DNA of 64,000 nucleotides from Cellulosimicrobium sp. CUA-896 (GTDB taxonomy: Bacteria; Actinomycetota; Actinomycetes; Actinomycetales; Cellulomonadaceae): NCBI RefSeq assembly GCF_001942335.1, contig NZ_MKKH01000022.1, positions 62,001 through 126,000 of the forward strand, given 5' to 3'. Shown piece after piece: positions 62,087 to 64,000 of this stretch. The notes below the pieces were generated by a model. That model was given only the letters and a program-made list of their open reading frames with translations, did not search any database and had not been told where the DNA came from. The position numbers and the translations under genes were made by a program. Position 1 is the first letter of the stretch. The number at the start of each line of letters is the position of its first letter.

Positions 62087-62562
62087 TCAGGGTGCGGCGG
62101 ACCAGCCGCCGCTGGACCCGAACCCGCCCTCCCCGCGGCCGGAGCCGGCAGACGCTCCGCCTGCAGGAACCGCGCCCGCTCCACCTTCTGCACCACGAGC
62201 TGCGCGACGCGGTCGCCGCGGCGCAGGGCCACCGGCTGCGTCGCGTCCGTGTTGAGCAGCGTCACCTTGATCTCGCCCCGGTAGCCCGCGTCGACGGTGC
62301 CGGGGGCGTTGACGACCGTGAGGCCGTGCCGCGCCGCGAGCCCCGAGCGCGGGTGGACGAACGCGGCGTAGCCGTCCGGCAGCGCGATCGCGACGCCCGT
62401 CGGCACGACGGCGCGCTCCCCGGGGGCCAGTTCGACGTCGACGGTGGTCACCAGGTCGGCGCCGGCGTCGCCGGGGTGGGCGTACGCCGGGAGGGGCACG
62501 TCGTCGAGGAGGGTGATGAGGACGTCGACGTCCCCGGCCGGGGGCTGCTGGTCGGTGGGCAC
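62087..62562 (-). CDS. dut: dUTP diphosphatase (frame broken once, C-terminus)
   Basis: Hydrolyses dUTP to dUMP, keeping uracil out of DNA. The trimeric fold motifs are [10 protein letters not shown] (I), [20 protein letters not shown] (II-III), [15 protein letters not shown] and [13 protein letters not shown] (IV). The C-terminal motif [13 protein letters not shown], which closes over the active site, lies in the next frame; a base is missing between about 62140 and 62150. Repaired length is 158 residues. GTG 62562 follows TAGGCT by six bases. Divergent from the DUF3093 gene. Confidence 0.92.
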
Positions 62563-62568
62563 CGGTCG

Positions 62569-62574
62569 AGCCTA
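62569..62574 (-). promoter_or_regulatory. -10 box of dut
   Basis: TAGGCT on the minus strand, six bases before the GTG at 62562; no Shine-Dalgarno. Confidence 0.5.
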
Positions 62575-62686
62575 GTCGGCGCCCCGACCCGGAGCGAGCA
62601 GCCTCCGCGCCGGGCGGGCGCGGACGGGCGACCGCGGACGGGCGCACCCCGGCGAGCGGTCCCGCGCGGGCTGGGATGATGGAGCC

Positions 62687-63178
62687 ATGACCGACGCCGC
62701 CGACCCGTCCCCGCGTCCGAGCGCCCCGACCGACCCCACGGGCGCCTCGTTCTCCGAGCGCGTCCTGCCCGGCCCGGGCGGCTGGCTCGCCGCGCTCGCC
62801 TTCGCCGCGGTGCTCGCCGTCGCCGTCTGGCCGGCGAGCCCCCCGGTCGGCGTCGCGGTGGGCGTCGTGGCCGCCGCCGCGGGCCTGGCCGCGCTGTGGT
62901 GGACGTCGCCCGTGGTCGCGGTCCACGACGGCACCTTCCGCGCCGGGCGCGCCGTCGTGCCCGTCCCGCTGCTGGGCGCGGCGACGGCGCTCGATGCCGA
63001 GGCCATGCGCGGGGAGCTCGGCCCCCGCCTGGACGCCCGCGCCTACGTGTGCCTGCGCGCGTGGGCGCGCACGGGCGTGCTCGTGCCGCTCGAGGACCCG
63101 CAGGACCCCACGCCCTACTGGCTCGTGTCGACGCGCCGGCCGCACGACCTCGTCGACGCCCTGCGCGCCGGACGCTGA
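62687..63178 (+). CDS. DUF3093 family membrane protein
   Basis: The 163 residues include two adjacent hydrophobic helices (GWLAALAFAAVLAVAVW and VGVAVGVVAAAAGLAALWW). A beta-rich soluble part follows: VVAVHDGTFRAGRAVVPVPL, DARAYVCLRAWARTGV and DPTPYWLVSTRRPHDLVDAL. This matches DUF3093 (Rv2698-like). Function unknown. GATGAT six bases before the ATG at 62687 is a possible weak -10. Confidence 0.87.
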   Translation: MTDAADPSPRPSAPTDPTGASFSERVLPGPGGWLAALAFAAVLAVAVWPASPPVGVAVGVVAAAAGLAALWWTSPVVAVHDGTFRAGRAVVPVPLLGAATALDAEAMRGELGPRLDARAYVCLRAWARTGVLVPLEDPQDPTPYWLVSTRRPHDLVDALRAGR

Positions 63179-63220
63179 CCCGGGGGCCGGCCGGACCGGG
63201 CGCTGCACTCCCCCGGGACG

Positions 63221-63257
63221 ACGTCGGCCGCCGCCCTGGGCGGGGCGGCGGCGACGT
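63221..63257. terminator. Hairpin between convergent DUF3093 and DUF4193 genes
   Basis: ACGTC-GCCGCCGCCC pairs with GGGCGGCGGCGACGT around one bulged G, a stem of about 15 bp with a 6-nt loop. It lies midway in the 99-bp gap between the two stops and can act in both directions. Confidence 0.65.
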
Positions 63258-63277
63258 GCGGGCGTGCGGGACGCGGG

Positions 63278-63577
63278 TCAGGCGGCGCACTCCGTGCAGA
63301 TCTGCTGGCCGTTCTTCTCGTAAGCGAGCTGGCTGCGGTGGTGCACGAGGAAGCAGCTCGCGCACGTGAACTCGTCCGCCTGACGCGGCAGCACGCGGAC
63401 CGAGAGCTCCTCGCCGGACAGGTCCGCGCCCGGGAGCTCGAACCCTTCCGCCGCCTCGGTCTCGTCCTCGTCCACGACGCCCGAGCTCTTGTCGGAGCGA
63501 CGAGCCTGCAGCTCCTGGATCGAGTCCTCGCTGAGCTCCTCTTCGCTCTTGCGCGGCGCGTCGTAGTCTGTTGCCAT
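63278..63577 (-). CDS. DUF4193 family zinc-ribbon-like protein
   Basis: 99 residues. MATDYDAPRKSEEELSEDSI is followed by an acidic middle, then FTCASCFLVHHRSQLAYEKN and CTECAA: CxxC...CxxC, a likely zinc ribbon. This is the Rv2699c-like family, found throughout actinobacteria and probably highly expressed; function unknown. ATG at 63577, with GGAGAG 10 nt upstream (spacer TGACCCCACAG). Confidence 0.93.
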   Translation of the reverse strand: MATDYDAPRKSEEELSEDSIQELQARRSDKSSGVVDEDETEAAEGFELPGADLSGEELSVRVLPRQADEFTCASCFLVHHRSQLAYEKNGQQICTECAA

Positions 63578-63966
63578 CTGTGGGGTCACTCTCCGAAAGC
63601 TCGTCGATAGCGACCGTGCACGGCCGAGGGGCCGGACGGTGCCGGTGGTGCCGGACGGCACGGGTACGGGGACGCGGGGGACGTCCCGTGACGTGTCGTG
63701 CCCCGGGATCTCGGGGCACGTGCACGCTGATCAATGCACGCCGCACCGGAATTGTTCCCGGCGGGCCCCCGGATTCTGCACCATTTCCCTGAGGGATGCA
63801 CCTCGTGGCGCACGGCGCGCCGCGCGTGTCCTTCGTCACGCTCCCGGCAGGGCCGTCCGCGGCCTGGACGGGTGCCGGCCGTGCCCCTCCGGCCGGGCCC
63901 CACCGGACGTGCCGGCGGTCCCCCGGCGGGCGTCCCGCCGGGCCTGCGGCACGCGCCGGGACACCG
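63578..63966. other. Intergenic region of 389 bp with two hairpins, no gene seen
   Basis: No frame with convincing coding content on either strand. A 9-bp hairpin CGTGCCCCG/CGGGGCACG lies at 63697-63720. Around 63725-63780 composition drops to a local AT-rich patch (GATCAATGC, GGAATTGTTC), the likely promoter region for DUF4193 reading left. A second hairpin at 63922-63942 is listed separately. Confidence 0.55.
63922..63942 (-). terminator. Hairpin downstream of the right-edge gene
   Basis: CCCGGCGGG and CCCGCCGGG form a 9-bp stem with loop CGT, 25 nt past the predicted stop of the leftward gene entering at the right edge. Confidence 0.5.
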
Positions 63967-64000
63967 TCAGTCGTCGGTGTCGGCGCCGGTCCCCTCGAGC
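63967..64000 (-). CDS. C-terminal end of an unidentified leftward gene (partial)
   Basis: Reading left from the window edge, one frame gives an acidic tail LEGTGADTDD followed by TGA at 63969-63967. A hairpin follows 25 nt later, which supports a true gene end. Too little is visible to name it. Confidence 0.35.
   Translation of the reverse strand, partial: LEGTGADTDD

Overview
The window is a 64 kb piece of a very GC-rich chromosome, densely packed with genes. Gene content and order point to an actinobacterium. Evidence includes phosphatidylinositol mannoside genes, DUF3000, DUF3093, DUF3159, DUF3710 and DUF4193 families, a CeoB/CeoC pair, GuaB1, and ruvCAB with an actinobacterial-type SOS box. 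The glycogen/trehalose genes, a predicted D-aspartate cross-bridge module and the overall composition suggest Micrococcales near Cellulomonadaceae/Promicromonosporaceae; that family placement is inference. No phage, insertion sequence, CRISPR array or foreign-composition island was seen.

Layout. (a) 1-13.35 kb, all leftward: thrS, a HIT protein, pgsA, an acyltransferase, pimA, a membrane protein, pdxS, a Nudix gene, pdxT, yebC, ruvC, ruvA, ruvB, yajC and secD (cut by the left edge). From memory this is nearly the M. tuberculosis order Rv2614c to Rv2587c. It joins phosphatidylinositol/PIM lipid synthesis, PLP synthesis, recombination and Sec export. (b) 13.5-20.5 kb, leftward: a CYTH-CHAD protein, a methyltransferase, a VOC protein, a secreted wall-anchored protein, tRNA-Val(CAC), and pabB with a class IV aminotransferase (folate branch). 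(c) 20.5-21.4 kb: a tRNA operon Gly(GCC)-Cys(GCA)-Val(GAC), present twice in tandem with its promoter and terminator. (d) 21.5-31 kb, rightward: small conserved genes, then glgX-treY-treZ (glycogen to trehalose), a PPK2 kinase and a membrane protein. (e) 31-37 kb: zapE, a RibD-like reductase, then gnd, a D-aspartate-ligase-like ATP-grasp enzyme and an Asp/Glu racemase. (f) 37-44 kb, rightward: DUF3000, ribonuclease D, a FemAB-type peptidoglycan transferase and the fadA-fadB beta-oxidation pair. (g) 44-54.5 kb: a PIG-L deacetylase, a YbdK-type ligase, dxs, guaB1, a CoA-type Nudix, a phosphotransferase, a DUF1801 protein and acnA under a 20-bp palindrome. (h) 54.7-63.6 kb: an RNA uracil methyltransferase, a KimA-like potassium transporter divergent from two TrkA/RCK-type proteins, then DUF3159, OB-fold, DUF3710, dut, DUF3093 and DUF4193; again the order remembered for Rv2689c-Rv2699c.

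Two window-wide patterns matter to any reader. First, about 34 reading-frame breaks interrupt 26 conserved genes, many normally essential. Every one is a net loss (33 of one base, one of two), almost always one G or C from a short GG or CC run. This looks like systematic sequencing or assembly error rather than gene decay, so the affected genes are annotated here across their breaks as single genes. Second, many genes carry a TAnnnT -10 box ending 6-8 nt before the start codon with no Shine-Dalgarno element, the signature of leaderless transcripts; these boxes fix several GTG and ATG starts.
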